A stretch of 39,605 nt of DNA from IMG/VR virus record IMGVR_UViG_3300019487_000958, positions 1 through 39,605 of that record. One strand, given 5' to 3'. This DNA is from a virus. Position 1 is the stretch's first letter. Each line of letters starts with the position of its first letter. The notes under the pieces were generated by a model, which was not told the origin of the DNA, ran no database searches, and saw only the letters and a program-made list of their open reading frames with translations. Position numbers and translations under genes: made by a program. Below, piece after piece: positions 8,574-16,353 of the stretch.

Positions 8574-9012
8574 AAACACTCCCGCAAAATGCGATTATTC
8601 TCTGTTCACTCATCCGCTGGCCGTCCCACTGTCCGGGATAGTCCGGCCCGTTGTAGCGTTCTGGCGAATGGAATGACACCTGACCTTCTGGCAGGTCAAC
8701 GTATAAAACCCATTTGTTGAGGGGCTGATCTTCATCTCGGCCCCATCCGAACGTGATGCCGAACTGCGCGCCGTGCTGCTGCAAACATTCACAAAGCTGC
8801 TTGAGCGACCAGCCTTTCCGGTCATACGCCAAGTCTTTGTACTTCCTTCTGTACAGCTTGGCTCTTGTTGAACACTTCTGAGCGCGAAACAAATTCAAAG
8901 CGACAACACCAAGCGGCCCGCGCTTTTCCAATTCAGAATAGAACTGCCGAGTCAACGCGCCGTCTGACTTCGCATAAACCTCAAGAGCGTTCATTGTTGC
9001 CGTTGCTTCCAT
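8557..9012 (-). CDS. Conserved phage protein of unknown function in the baseplate cluster
   Basis: A 151-residue protein. The ATG at 9012 overlaps the gp25 stop in TGATG and has GAGG 6 bases upstream, so it is preferred to the TTG at 9030. Blocks such as LEKRGPLGVVALNLFRAQKC, RRKYKDLAYDRKGWSLKQLC, FGWGRDED, WVLYVDLPEGQVSFHSPERY and GPDYPGQWDGQRMS are unusually conserved in character, and I recognise them as a widespread uncharacterised family often seen as a stand-alone gene in other genomes. The three Cys and many aromatic/His residues could form an active site. It interrupts the usual gp25-J order, so it is probably a moron rather than a structural part. Confidence 0.65.
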   Translation of the reverse strand: MEATATMNALEVYAKSDGALTRQFYSELEKRGPLGVVALNLFRAQKCSTRAKLYRRKYKDLAYDRKGWSLKQLCECLQQHGAQFGITFGWGRDEDQPLNKWVLYVDLPEGQVSFHSPERYNGPDYPGQWDGQRMSEQRIIAFCGSVYERGH

Positions 9013-9422
9013 CACTGCCTCAACTGCCAAGTCGGGAAAACCAGATTGCGCGAAGTGTTTGACCCTCGCTCCTTATACTCAATCGAGACAGCGGCAATCT
9101 GCTGATCCTCAAAGAAACCTGCAATGAACTCTTCATCGAACAGCGCGCCGATCCGCGCCGTCACATCCTCAACAAGCGGTTCATACCGTCGAATCTGCTC
9201 CTCGATGAAGAAGGCGATCCGCGCCGTGAAGCCTGCGTCCATCACCTCAAACACAAATTCAGGCAAACCATAATTAGGTAACATTTTTCGTTCGAATTGC
9301 CGCGTCTCCACTATCGACCTGATGCTTTCTTCGATGATCTGACTTTTATTATTTGTGGTAGCGAGTGTCCCTCTCACATCCGGCCTGAAAGGGAAACTCA
9401 AACACGAACCTTGTATGCCCAT
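9012..9422 (-). CDS. Baseplate gp25/W-like protein (Mu gp46-like)
   Basis: A 136-residue gp25-family protein, the small wedge component shared by T4, P2 and Mu tails. It has the typical N-terminal GSCLSFPFRPDVRGTLATT, then QIIEESIRSIVETRQFERKMLPNYGL, and RIGALFDEEFIAGFF near residue 88. Gene order (spike, gp25, J, I) matches Mu. Length is normal for the family. Confidence 0.88.
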   Translation of the reverse strand: MGIQGSCLSFPFRPDVRGTLATTNNKSQIIEESIRSIVETRQFERKMLPNYGLPEFVFEVMDAGFTARIAFFIEEQIRRYEPLVEDVTARIGALFDEEFIAGFFEDQQIAAVSIEYKERGSNTSRNLVFPTWQLRQ

Positions 9423-9431
9423 AGCAAATCC

Positions 9432-9743
9432 TTACTGATCAAGCCCGTCAAAATTCGACTGCGTAATCAACAGGTCAACGATGATCGTCTGCGCATCCAA
9501 ATGCTTATCGCTCGCCGTCTTGATCGCGCTCAGGTCAATGCTCTGGTTTTGAATGAGCGCGATCTTTGCTCGCAACGCCGAGCTATCACCAGTCAGAGCA
9601 TCAATCTCATCGGCGGCAGCTTCCAGCGCCTCGACAACCGGTTCGAAATTGACCGACGCACTCGCAGGCAGGTTCGCGCCCTGGGCCTCCGCCAAATCGG
9701 ATTGAAGCGATGCTACTTTATCGTTGACATCTTCCTGGCTCAT
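9432..9743 (-). CDS. Small helical tail-region protein, unknown
   Basis: A 103-residue acidic protein, mainly helical by composition (EALEAAADEIDALTGDSSAL, LRAKIALIQNQ). It has no Cys. The ATG follows the repeat sequence GGTTACAGGG directly, so its ribosome site is poor. It lies between a coiled-coil protein and gp25, where many Mu-like phages have small baseplate-assembly genes. No family is recognised. Confidence 0.55.
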   Translation of the reverse strand: MSQEDVNDKVASLQSDLAEAQGANLPASASVNFEPVVEALEAAADEIDALTGDSSALRAKIALIQNQSIDLSAIKTASDKHLDAQTIIVDLLITQSNFDGLDQ

Positions 9744-9777
9744 CCCTGTAACCTGTCCCCTGTTCCCTGTCCCCTAC
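9744..9777. repeat. GGTTACAG/GGAACAG-type repeat
   Basis: Minus strand reads GGGGACAGGGAACAGGGGACAG then GTTACAGGG, filling the spacer between two tail-region genes and overlapping the last codons of the upstream gene. Confidence 0.8.
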
Positions 9778-10292
9778 TCAGCAATGCAACTGATCGAAGT
9801 CTGCAACTTCGAAATCTGCGAATCGAGTTCGCCCAAATAAGTTTGATAGCGTTCAATCGCAAGCTTCTGTGTGGCCGTCCGCGCGTTTGCCGGAATGCTC
9901 TGGATATCAGAGATCGCCTGCTGAAGCTCGCCCTTCTTCTGGTTGATGAAATTGATCGTCGCGTTATACTCAGCGACCGCGCGCCCGATGACCTGGTTGA
10001 GAACTGACACGAAGCTTGCCACATCGCTGATCAACTCAAGCGCTTTCTGCGCATAAAACGCCTTGCGCAAAATCGTCGGCAGCTTGCCTTTCAACAACGC
10101 GAATATCTGATCGTTGAGAACCTTCCTCAGATGCTTCGTGTGGAGCGCGTCATAGAGATCAGGCAGACTTCCAAATGCTTCGCCGATATAACTCCGCCCA
10201 TCCGCTCCAGGACATCCGACCTTCGGAATGTGGATGGGCAGATTTATATTCGGCAATGCGAACTGCGGCAGCTTGGGTTGTGGGAAAGCCAT
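9774..10292 (-). CDS. Coiled-coil tail/baseplate protein, unknown
   Basis: A 172-residue protein starting at the ATG at 10292 (AGAGGA 6 bases upstream; the TTG at 10298 is inside the spacer). The N-terminal 35 residues are Pro-rich (FPQPKLPQFALPNINLP). The remainder is helical with heptad-like patterns (QKKGELQQAISDIQSI, YLGELDSQISKLQTSI), suggesting a coiled coil. It may be a baseplate or tail-tip scaffold from its place between spike and gp25 genes. I do not recognise the family. Confidence 0.55.
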   Translation of the reverse strand: MAFPQPKLPQFALPNINLPIHIPKVGCPGADGRSYIGEAFGSLPDLYDALHTKHLRKVLNDQIFALLKGKLPTILRKAFYAQKALELISDVASFVSVLNQVIGRAVAEYNATINFINQKKGELQQAISDIQSIPANARTATQKLAIERYQTYLGELDSQISKLQTSISCIAE

Positions 10293-10303
10293 AAGCAATC
10301 CTC

Positions 10304-10807
10304 TTACGCGATGCGCCTACCATTCAGAAATATTCCGCCGGGTGCGATCAGAGTGATACTTGCGTCAGCCTCGATCTCCAACCGGCCCGCGCGAATCTGA
10401 AAATCCAACTCGACTATTTGTTTGTAATCGCCATCATGACGAAAGCCCCTGACTGTAGGGCGGTCAAAATCAGGCGGCACTCTGAAGTCTTCATTGAATC
10501 GACTGATGTAATAGAGATGATGTTTTTCGGCAGTCCGACCGAATAGAAGCACCTCACTGCCGATGCCCGGTATATGAAAATCTCCATAACCTTCTGCGCC
10601 TGTGAACCAGACCATTCGATTGATCCAGTCGTCGTGTATCTCATCTTCATCAATAGAAGGGATGATGACCTTTATTCGGTGCTGATGCTCAGGGTCTTCG
10701 TTGATGGCAACGATAGCTTCCAGCGCAACTGCCCAATCGTTACGGATCAGTGTTGTGCCATCCTTGTGGCCCATCACGCTGAAAATGTCTCGCTGTCTCG
10801 AATTCAT
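10304..10807 (-). CDS. Baseplate spike protein (Mu gp45 / gpV-like)
   Basis: A 167-residue protein with an OB-fold domain typical of gpV/gp45 spikes: HRIKVIIPSIDEDEIHDDWINRMVWFTGAEGYGDFHIPGIGSEVLLFG, in segments at residues 43-90. A short C-terminal beta-helix-like part follows (LDFQIRAGRLEIEADASITL, IAPGGIFLNGRRI). The spike pierces the host envelope. The Shine-Dalgarno AGGAG, 6 bases before the ATG, is the last unit of a GGAGTCA repeat. Confidence 0.8.
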   Translation of the reverse strand: MNSRQRDIFSVMGHKDGTTLIRNDWAVALEAIVAINEDPEHQHRIKVIIPSIDEDEIHDDWINRMVWFTGAEGYGDFHIPGIGSEVLLFGRTAEKHHLYYISRFNEDFRVPPDFDRPTVRGFRHDGDYKQIVELDFQIRAGRLEIEADASITLIAPGGIFLNGRRIA

Positions 10808-10840
10808 TCTGACTCCTGACTTCTGACTCCTGACTCCTAC
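10808..10840. repeat. GGAGTCA/GAAGTCA tandem repeat
   Basis: Minus strand has GGAGTCA, GGAGTCA, GAAGTCA, GGAGTCA in series between the hub and spike genes. The final unit is the Shine-Dalgarno of the spike gene. Confidence 0.85.
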
Positions 10841-11898
10841 CTGGCAATGTCCCTGTAGAGCGTGTAATCCGTATAAAACTCGCTCCCTGTGAGCGTGTGC
10901 TTCACCTTGTCACAGAGATAAGGCCCGCTGAAGAGACGTCCCACGTTCTGAATTTCAATCGTATCCCTCGCATCCGGGCGCACTCCCGGCAGCGGAGGGA
11001 TGCTGCGAATCGTGCAGGTGAATGCCGGTTCGCGCTGAAGGTCTTTATGCCCCTGAGCGCGACGTTTCATATATGACGGCGTGTGTATGGACGGATCGCG
11101 GCGAAACTCAACGGGCCTGTGACCCCGCGAGTGCTGATCAGATTTGCCGGTGAGTCTGCGCCCCCCGCGCTTGCGCGCTCGATGCTCGACTTCCTTCGGA
11201 CGGCTCTGCTGATTCTCCGGCAATTTATAAGTGAGTGAAAAATTGTGAAGAGTCCAGAAATCAATTCGATTCTGCAACCGCAGCAACGGAGATTTGATCT
11301 TCGCAGGCTCCTTCATAAAAAGAGTGTCCTGTCTGACGTAAAGATTGTAGCCAGCCTCTCGCGCTCGCTCGATAGAGTGTTCCCAATCGTTCTTCGAATC
11401 CTGAATCATTGAGTTGTGTTTGTCGAGATTCGCTTCTTCATCCGGCCCCTCGAAGAGCAGCCCATTTCGCACCGCCAGCTTCTTCACTATCTCGACATCG
11501 TTGAGTTTTTTGTGATACTCAGCATTCAACTTCGTGCGCATCTTGTAGCCCATGTCGTAGACAACGAAGGTTGAATCCGTGTCGCCTCTCTCAACTCTGG
11601 CAAGCAGCCCTTTGAACACAGGCGGGCCAAGATCATTGCCGAAGCCGAGATAAAACAGGCACACAAGCTGAGGCACTCCATCGCCTTGATTGTACTTATC
11701 GAGAAACTCAAAGCGCGGATCGAAAACCGAGAAAGACGCTTCGCAAGACATATCGCTTGCAAGCTCGACCTCGACACGGGTGATGAGTTGCTTGTCGACA
11801 AACGAGTCGTATCGGTCGCCGCCGAGTATGACGATGGCGTGAGGATTGCGCGGCGGGGCAGTCCGGCCCGCGAGTATGTTTGTTATTCCTGAAGGCAC
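10837..11898 (-). CDS. Baseplate hub protein, gpD/gp44-like
   Basis: About 353 residues starting at the GTG at 11898, two bases after the LysM-gene stop; the longer reading frame upstream overlaps that gene and is Arg/Cys-rich shadow sequence. Hub features include DKQLITRVEVELASDMSCEASFSVFDP, a short SKNDWEHSIERAREAGYNLYVRQDTLFM segment and a C-terminal GRLFSGPYLCDKVKHTLTG, as in phage late-control D / Mu gp44 proteins. A basic low-complexity insert (EHRARKRGGRRLTGKSDQHS) lies near residues 245-280. It should form the hub between tube and spike. Confidence 0.75.
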   Translation of the reverse strand: MPSGITNILAGRTAPPRNPHAIVILGGDRYDSFVDKQLITRVEVELASDMSCEASFSVFDPRFEFLDKYNQGDGVPQLVCLFYLGFGNDLGPPVFKGLLARVERGDTDSTFVVYDMGYKMRTKLNAEYHKKLNDVEIVKKLAVRNGLLFEGPDEEANLDKHNSMIQDSKNDWEHSIERAREAGYNLYVRQDTLFMKEPAKIKSPLLRLQNRIDFWTLHNFSLTYKLPENQQSRPKEVEHRARKRGGRRLTGKSDQHSRGHRPVEFRRDPSIHTPSYMKRRAQGHKDLQREPAFTCTIRSIPPLPGVRPDARDTIEIQNVGRLFSGPYLCDKVKHTLTGSEFYTDYTLYRDIAR

Positions 11899-11899
11899 A

Positions 11900-12148
11900 C
11901 TAGCCAATCTCAAACGCTCCCTTCTGCAACGGCAGCGCGGGAATGAGCAGCACCGTCCCCGGCGCGATCTGTCGCACGTCGGCAATGTTGTTGCGATCCG
12001 CTATCACTCTCCACAATCTCCAATCTTCATACTTCCTGTGAGCCAGCCCTGTGATCGTGTCGCCGTCAGTCCATACATACTCTTCGAGCGTGGCATCCTC
12101 TTCGGGCCTGAACTCTCCGAATCGTTCATAGGGAGAAAGTAAATTCAT
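11900..12148 (-). CDS. LysM-like tail protein (gpX-type)
   Basis: An 82-residue protein with one LysM-like fold: YVWTDGDTITGLAHRKYEDWRLWRVIADRNNI, then APGTVLLIPALP. gpX-type proteins of P2 and Mu-like phages sit between tape measure and gpD, as here. Its TAG overlaps the following GTG region by a base or two, giving tight coupling. The start has only a weak ribosome site after a repeat. Confidence 0.8.
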   Translation of the reverse strand: MNLLSPYERFGEFRPEEDATLEEYVWTDGDTITGLAHRKYEDWRLWRVIADRNNIADVRQIAPGTVLLIPALPLQKGAFEIG

Positions 12149-12156
12149 CGTTGTCT

Positions 12157-12230
12157 TAGGTGACAGGGAACAGGTGACAGAGAGGGAATCTCCGCGCCCT
12201 GTACCCTGTAACCTGTCACCTGTTCCCTCT
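12157..12230. repeat. Inverted GGAACAG/GGTGACAG repeat cassette
   Basis: A perfect 15-bp inverted repeat, GGGAACAGGTGACAG at 12166-12180 and its complement at 12213-12227, encloses a core GGGAATCTCCGCGCCCTG. Nearly the same core and arms occur at 21059-21136. No T-run follows, so it is not a simple terminator. Confidence 0.85.
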
Positions 12231-12662
12231 TTGCACTTCTTTCAACGAAAGAGACACGCGCGCCCTGATCGGATGACCTTCCGGCGCGTGAAACGTCTCT
12301 TCAATTCGTGCCTCTTCCAAAACGCATCGCTCCTGGCGATCTCCCCAAACCGCGAGAAGTGGCGGCGGCGTTCCCTCGCAGGTTTCGTTTTGCAGCGCGA
12401 GTATCGCTTCGATCTCCGGCTTGATCGATTGATTCGTGTCTGTTTTATCAAGCCAGACTTCGCGGATTTCTAACCGCCGAGGATCGCGATTGAAATAAAA
12501 CAATGGCCGCGTGCCTGTCGTCGTGTCCTGCTCAGACCAGTTCGCCCGGCGCGATACTTCAATCGGCCCGGTGGGAAACCACTGAAACTGGAACACCCCG
12601 CCGCCGCACAAATTGATCAGAATGAATTTGCCTTTGCGAAACGGGAAAACCGGAGTCCCCAT
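12216..12662 (-). CDS. Tail tube-baseplate adaptor, gp53/CIS-tube-like
   Basis: A 148-residue protein with the pattern of contractile-system tube adaptor proteins: FQWFPTGPIEVSRRANWSEQ near the N terminus, LLAVWGDRQERCVLEEARIEETFHAPEGHPIRARVSLSLKE at the C terminus (in segments). Proteins of this kind join tube and baseplate in phages and in extracellular injection systems and often lie next to a LysM gene, as here. The ATG overlaps the tape-measure stop (TGATG). Its last codons lie within the inverted-repeat cassette. Confidence 0.7.
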   Translation of the reverse strand: MGTPVFPFRKGKFILINLCGGGVFQFQWFPTGPIEVSRRANWSEQDTTTGTRPLFYFNRDPRRLEIREVWLDKTDTNQSIKPEIEAILALQNETCEGTPPPLLAVWGDRQERCVLEEARIEETFHAPEGHPIRARVSLSLKEVQRGNR

Positions 12663-15160
12663 CAGTTACGCTCCACCTGTTTTTGAACAGTGTGCAGCAG
12701 GAATTCATTGAAGAAGCTCGGATCATTAGCCGCCCGCGATCCCGCTGGCACGTTCACTATCAAAGAGCCATGTATGTTTATGCTCCCGCCCATACCGCTT
12801 GACTTCTTTTCTTTGTATCGAGCAGCCACACGCGCTGGCACGATATCCTCTCCACTATGCACATACACAAAGCCGCCTTTCTCAACCATCCCGCCCGTGG
12901 CTTTCGTCTCTGTGACAATCGGTTTCCCAAAAAAGTCGCGCGGCTGAATCGGTTGACGCAACTCGAAAGGGAAAGACTTACGCCCAATCGGGTTGCTACC
13001 AGGCAGTGTGAACGGCGGACGATTGCCCGCTAAAATGTCAATCGAGTCGGAAAGCTGTAAGATAGATCGAATCGCAAAGTTGGAACTATGCGCCAGTTCT
13101 TTATTCGCGCTGGACTGGTTGTTAATTTCATCGATCAGTTGCGGAAATGCTTCTTTTGCAACCTTCCATAGTTCAGGTATAAGTTCTTTCAAGTCGTTAG
13201 ACTTCAAAGCTTCTTCTGCCTGAATCAGATACTCTCGCAGCGTTGCAGCGTTGCTGATCCCGGATGCGTAAAGCTTTTCTGATGCCTCCGATAAGGCTTT
13301 ACGTTTTTGCTCTTCAGAGGGCGTCTCCATCCCCTCAGCGCCGAGATATGCCTCTCCTCTCACTCGTCTGAGCAAGTGGACGAAAGGCGACTTGCCTCCA
13401 AACGTCAAGTCCTGACCCAAGCCCTGTTCTGTGACGATATTCTTCGCCACTTCAGGCGCGCGTTCCTTGTCCAGCTTATCGATTTCCTCTTTGCCGAGTC
13501 CTTTCAATCGATCTTCAAAATGCTTTTTGAATAACTCGCCTAATCTGGCCCCAGCTTCTTTGGCAGCCGCAGCCGCTTCTGCTCGCTCGGCTCTGTCAAG
13601 CTCATAAGCGATATACAAAGGAAGCCCGACAGCGAAAGCCGAGCCGAATATCCTTCCCAGCATCGAGCCTGCGCTACGCGCTGCGGGCGCGGCCTGAGAT
13701 GCCACTTTCCCCGTCTGAAAGCTGGCGAAGAAATCAGCTTGAGAAGCTGCCTTCACCGCCGCTCCGGTGGCCGCGGCCTGTGTGCGCACTCTGCCTAAAA
13801 ATCCCAGCAATGCAGCTTCGCTCGATCCAACAGTCGTCACCGTCTTCCACAAACCATACGCCGCCGTCATCGCTTTGACTGCTCCCACGACGGTCAACCC
13901 TGTGGCCGTAAGACCCACCAACTGAGTGACGATCTTCGCCAGGACTGGATGAGACTTTGCAAATTCCTGAAACTCGCTCGCCGCCGCATTTGCCAGATCG
14001 ATCAAAGGCTTCAAGGTGTCGAGCATCGGCGCAAACACGGCCACTTTGATGTTATCGATTGTGCCGCTCAGGGCTTCCATTTTCGCGTTGAAATCCTGCG
14101 TCTTCGTGGCGATGGACTCTTGCAGGGAAGCGGACTTGTCCAACTCTGAATTGAATTGCTTCCAACCCGCAAGCCCCATCTCCGATATTGAAGAACCGAC
14201 AGCCGCGCCCTCGCTCCCGACAAGTTTATCAAGCGCGGTGATTCGCCCCTGCGCGCTGAGTGCGCGCAGCTTTTCCATTTCACGAAAAACATTCTCAACG
14301 CCTTTGAACTCTCCCTTTTGATCGAAGAACTGTAGATCGACGCCTGTCTCTTTGCGCAGTTTCGCCAGCTTCTTAGGGTCTGCAATCTCTTTGAAGAAAG
14401 TTGCCGTGCCTGTTCCTGCAACGCTTCCTTCAAGGCCGAGCGTCTTCATCGCGGCCATCAGCCGCGCGCCCGTCTCTGCTCCCTCGATCCCTTTCAAGCC
14501 GAGCGGAGCGCCCGCGCGCAACTGAAAGTATTTCGATCCTTCGATGAGTTCTGACGAGCCAAGCCCTGAGCGTGAATAGATGCGAGCGAACAGATCAGCC
14601 GCTTTTGTGAACTCTTCCGGTTTCAATTTGAATTGCTGGCCGAACTGCGCGAAGTCTTTGGCCAAATCGCGCGGAACCTGCTTTGTGACGACGGCCAAAT
14701 TTGCGACGGCTTCACCCGCGCCGCCCAAAATCGTTTCAGCCTCAAGTCCGCCCTGCCTCAACACTGTCACCATCTGGATAAAATCAGCAGTGTTGCCAGG
14801 GAGCGCATTGCCGAGTTTGACGGTCAACTGTTCGACTCGGTTCAATTGATCAGCGACCTTCGCCACATCCTTTCCGCCTTCGGAAAAGGTCAAACGAAGA
14901 TCGCTCATCACGCTCTCGAAATCGCCCGCCGCTTTCACGCCCTTAGCGAGTAAGGCCAGCCCCCCCACTCCGAGACCGCCCATCGTCAGACCCTTCGCAA
15001 AATCTTTTTTCAGTTTCTTTTCGAGGTCTTCGATATGCTTCGCGGTTTCTTTGCCTTCTTTGCCGAGCGCGCGGAGTTGTTGCTGTGCGCGGCCTAACGG
15101 CCCGCTGGCAGCGTCTTGCGCACGAATTATTATGCTGAGTAAGTAATTCTCAGAAGGCAT
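12662..15160 (-). CDS. Tail tape measure protein
   Basis: About 832 residues starting at the ATG at 15160 (GGAGAG upstream; the GTG at 15166 is less likely). The N terminus shows the TP901/TIGR01760 pattern: AQDAASGPLGRAQQQLRALG, GDFESVMSDLRLTFSEGG, then helix-rich sequence. Hydrophobic segments occur near 58-76, 400-425 and 510-525. The C terminus holds a metal- or sheath-like GGMVEKGGFVYVHSGEDIVPARV motif seen in many tape measures. Length sets tail length. The gene overlaps the frameshifted extension of the tail chaperone, as is usual. Confidence 0.9.
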   Translation of the reverse strand: MPSENYLLSIIIRAQDAASGPLGRAQQQLRALGKEGKETAKHIEDLEKKLKKDFAKGLTMGGLGVGGLALLAKGVKAAGDFESVMSDLRLTFSEGGKDVAKVADQLNRVEQLTVKLGNALPGNTADFIQMVTVLRQGGLEAETILGGAGEAVANLAVVTKQVPRDLAKDFAQFGQQFKLKPEEFTKAADLFARIYSRSGLGSSELIEGSKYFQLRAGAPLGLKGIEGAETGARLMAAMKTLGLEGSVAGTGTATFFKEIADPKKLAKLRKETGVDLQFFDQKGEFKGVENVFREMEKLRALSAQGRITALDKLVGSEGAAVGSSISEMGLAGWKQFNSELDKSASLQESIATKTQDFNAKMEALSGTIDNIKVAVFAPMLDTLKPLIDLANAAASEFQEFAKSHPVLAKIVTQLVGLTATGLTVVGAVKAMTAAYGLWKTVTTVGSSEAALLGFLGRVRTQAAATGAAVKAASQADFFASFQTGKVASQAAPAARSAGSMLGRIFGSAFAVGLPLYIAYELDRAERAEAAAAAKEAGARLGELFKKHFEDRLKGLGKEEIDKLDKERAPEVAKNIVTEQGLGQDLTFGGKSPFVHLLRRVRGEAYLGAEGMETPSEEQKRKALSEASEKLYASGISNAATLREYLIQAEEALKSNDLKELIPELWKVAKEAFPQLIDEINNQSSANKELAHSSNFAIRSILQLSDSIDILAGNRPPFTLPGSNPIGRKSFPFELRQPIQPRDFFGKPIVTETKATGGMVEKGGFVYVHSGEDIVPARVAARYKEKKSSGMGGSINIHGSLIVNVPAGSRAANDPSFFNEFLLHTVQKQVERN

Positions 15161-15320
15161 TCTCACTCTCCGACTCGAAGCGATTCATTTCTTCAACATA
15201 ATTATTGAACCGCTCGACAGTCCAGGAAAGGATCACGCTTTCAGGCTGGCCTGTCACCCGCATCAAGTGAAAGACCGTTCGAGCCAGCCCCGATTCCCTG
15301 TAGGCTCGCTCTGCTGCGAC
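15150..15320 (-). CDS. Frameshift extension of the tail assembly chaperone (hidden reading frame)
   Basis: A 56-residue open segment in the frame +1 (equivalently -2) to the chaperone. It begins VAAERAYRESGLARTVFHLM and ends FNNYVEEMNRFESESENAF, with its stop 8 codons-scale inside the tape-measure gene (15150-15152). It has no start codon of its own with a ribosome site. It can be joined at the T6C run (GAG TTT TTT C at 15330-15321) in codons for KEFF. Tail chaperones of most long-tailed phages use a frameshift to make a longer form that also binds the tape measure; Mu is reported to use -2. The composition is clearly protein-like, in contrast to the other frame, which stops early. Confidence 0.65.
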   Translation of the reverse strand, partial: VAAERAYRESGLARTVFHLMRVTGQPESVILSWTVERFNNYVEEMNRFESESENAF

Positions 15321-15921
15321 GAAAAAACTCTTTCCATTTCGCAGCCCCTATCTGCAAAGCGTGTATGTCGATTGCGTCCAATCGCTCGAAGATGTTCAAA
15401 TCTATCGGCCCGTCCAGAACGGAAGAGCCTTCGGACTGAGAAAGTTTGGTGATCTGCTTTCCCATCAGGAAGCAGATTCGCGCTGTGCGGTCGAGACCGA
15501 GGCGATCCGCTTCGATTCGATCATAGCCGGTGGTCATTCGCCCGAAAGTCACGAGATCATAAGCCAACCCATTCGCCTCATACCCGAAGGCGAGCTTCAC
15601 CGTATCGCTCGAAGGATAGTCGACCTTGCGATCTTCAAGGCTCTCCGTGATGAACCGCTCATAAGCGTCGTTGAGGTCGTCTCTGTCGATGTCATCGAGC
15701 GAGAGCAAAACTTTCAATGTCACAGGCAGCGTCAGGCCGCCGAAGGCCGTTATCGAGACGCGCATAATCAAATCGTTGTATTGAGTCGAAAGCCGTGCCT
15801 GCGGATCAGAGTCGATAAGGAAAAGCTCTTTGCCAGTCGGACGCCTGCCAAAGACGACGCGCTGATGCAGCACACCTTTCGTGTCCTTGTATCCACCGGA
15901 AAGATGAATTTCAATGGTCAT
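15241..15921 (-). CDS. Tail assembly chaperone, internally duplicated
   Basis: A 226-residue protein between tube and tape measure, the fixed place of tail assembly chaperones. It appears to contain two related domains. One has VVFGRRPTGKELFLIDSDPQ ... LKVLLSLDDIDRDDLNDAYERF (residues 22-88). The other has LVTFGRMTTGYDRIEADRLG ... ARICFLMGKQI ... FERLDAIDIHALQIGAAKW (122-195). The ATG overlaps the tube stop (ATGA). The last ~25 codons after KEFF are the unshifted ending; a shifted product would replace them. Chaperones of this kind keep the tape measure soluble and recruit tube subunits. Confidence 0.7.
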   Translation of the reverse strand: MTIEIHLSGGYKDTKGVLHQRVVFGRRPTGKELFLIDSDPQARLSTQYNDLIMRVSITAFGGLTLPVTLKVLLSLDDIDRDDLNDAYERFITESLEDRKVDYPSSDTVKLAFGYEANGLAYDLVTFGRMTTGYDRIEADRLGLDRTARICFLMGKQITKLSQSEGSSVLDGPIDLNIFERLDAIDIHALQIGAAKWKEFFRRSRASLQGIGAGSNGLSLDAGDRPA

Positions 15922-16352
15922 ATTATGATGATCTCCTCCGGTCTCAACTGGAACTTGAAAAAGCTGGCGTTTTTACCGCCCGCGGTCATTGAATCCGCTT
16001 CCATTTTCTTCGGCACGCAGTTGATCAATTCATAAACCTGGACGAGGGATTCGCCGTCTTCATCCAGCACAATCAACCGTCCCCCGCGACGTTCAACGTT
16101 GGTTCCATCGATGAAATCCTTCATCCATCGATAGAACTCAGCCCCCGCCTGATTGAGCGCGTGCGCGTGGCGCACGTTGATCGTGTCGCAATTGAAGTGA
16201 CCACGACCGAGATTAGGATTCGGCTTGTTCGATTCATACAACTCGAACTCTTCGTGATTGACCCCCACGCCCGTCACCTCGGTCGCGCGCACGCTCGTAA
16301 TTCCATTAAATTCGAACAAGAACCTCCCCTCAGAAGTACCCTTGCCAGCCAT
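15918..16352 (-). CDS. Tail tube protein (T4 gp19-like)
   Basis: A 144-residue tube protein: EFNGITSVRATEVTGVGVNHEEFELYES, GRGHFNCDTINVRHAHALN, FYRWMKDFIDG and VYELINCVPKKMEADSMTAGG match the phage T4 gp19 / TIGR02241 tube family used in contractile tails and injection systems. AGGAGG lies 6 bases upstream and is inside the end of the preceding island reading frame. The first 11 residues (MAGKGTSEGRF) are repeated as MPGKGTSEGRY at 18001-18033 across the island, with different codons. The tube is therefore intact, but its natural upstream neighbour, the sheath, is separated by 1.7 kb. Confidence 0.88.
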   Translation of the reverse strand: MAGKGTSEGRFLFEFNGITSVRATEVTGVGVNHEEFELYESNKPNPNLGRGHFNCDTINVRHAHALNQAGAEFYRWMKDFIDGTNVERRGGRLIVLDEDGESLVQVYELINCVPKKMEADSMTAGGKNASFFKFQLRPEEIIII

Positions 16353-16353
16353 C

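Noticed and set aside
12157-12230. Repeat cassettes as CRISPR array or terminators
   Set aside because: Units are 7-8 bases without unique spacers of constant length, no cas gene is near, and no T-run follows the palindromes.
15322-15330. A standard -1 frameshift at the T-run of the tail chaperone
   Set aside because: The -1 frame meets a stop about 20 codons on, before the tape measure; only the +1/-2 frame stays open.
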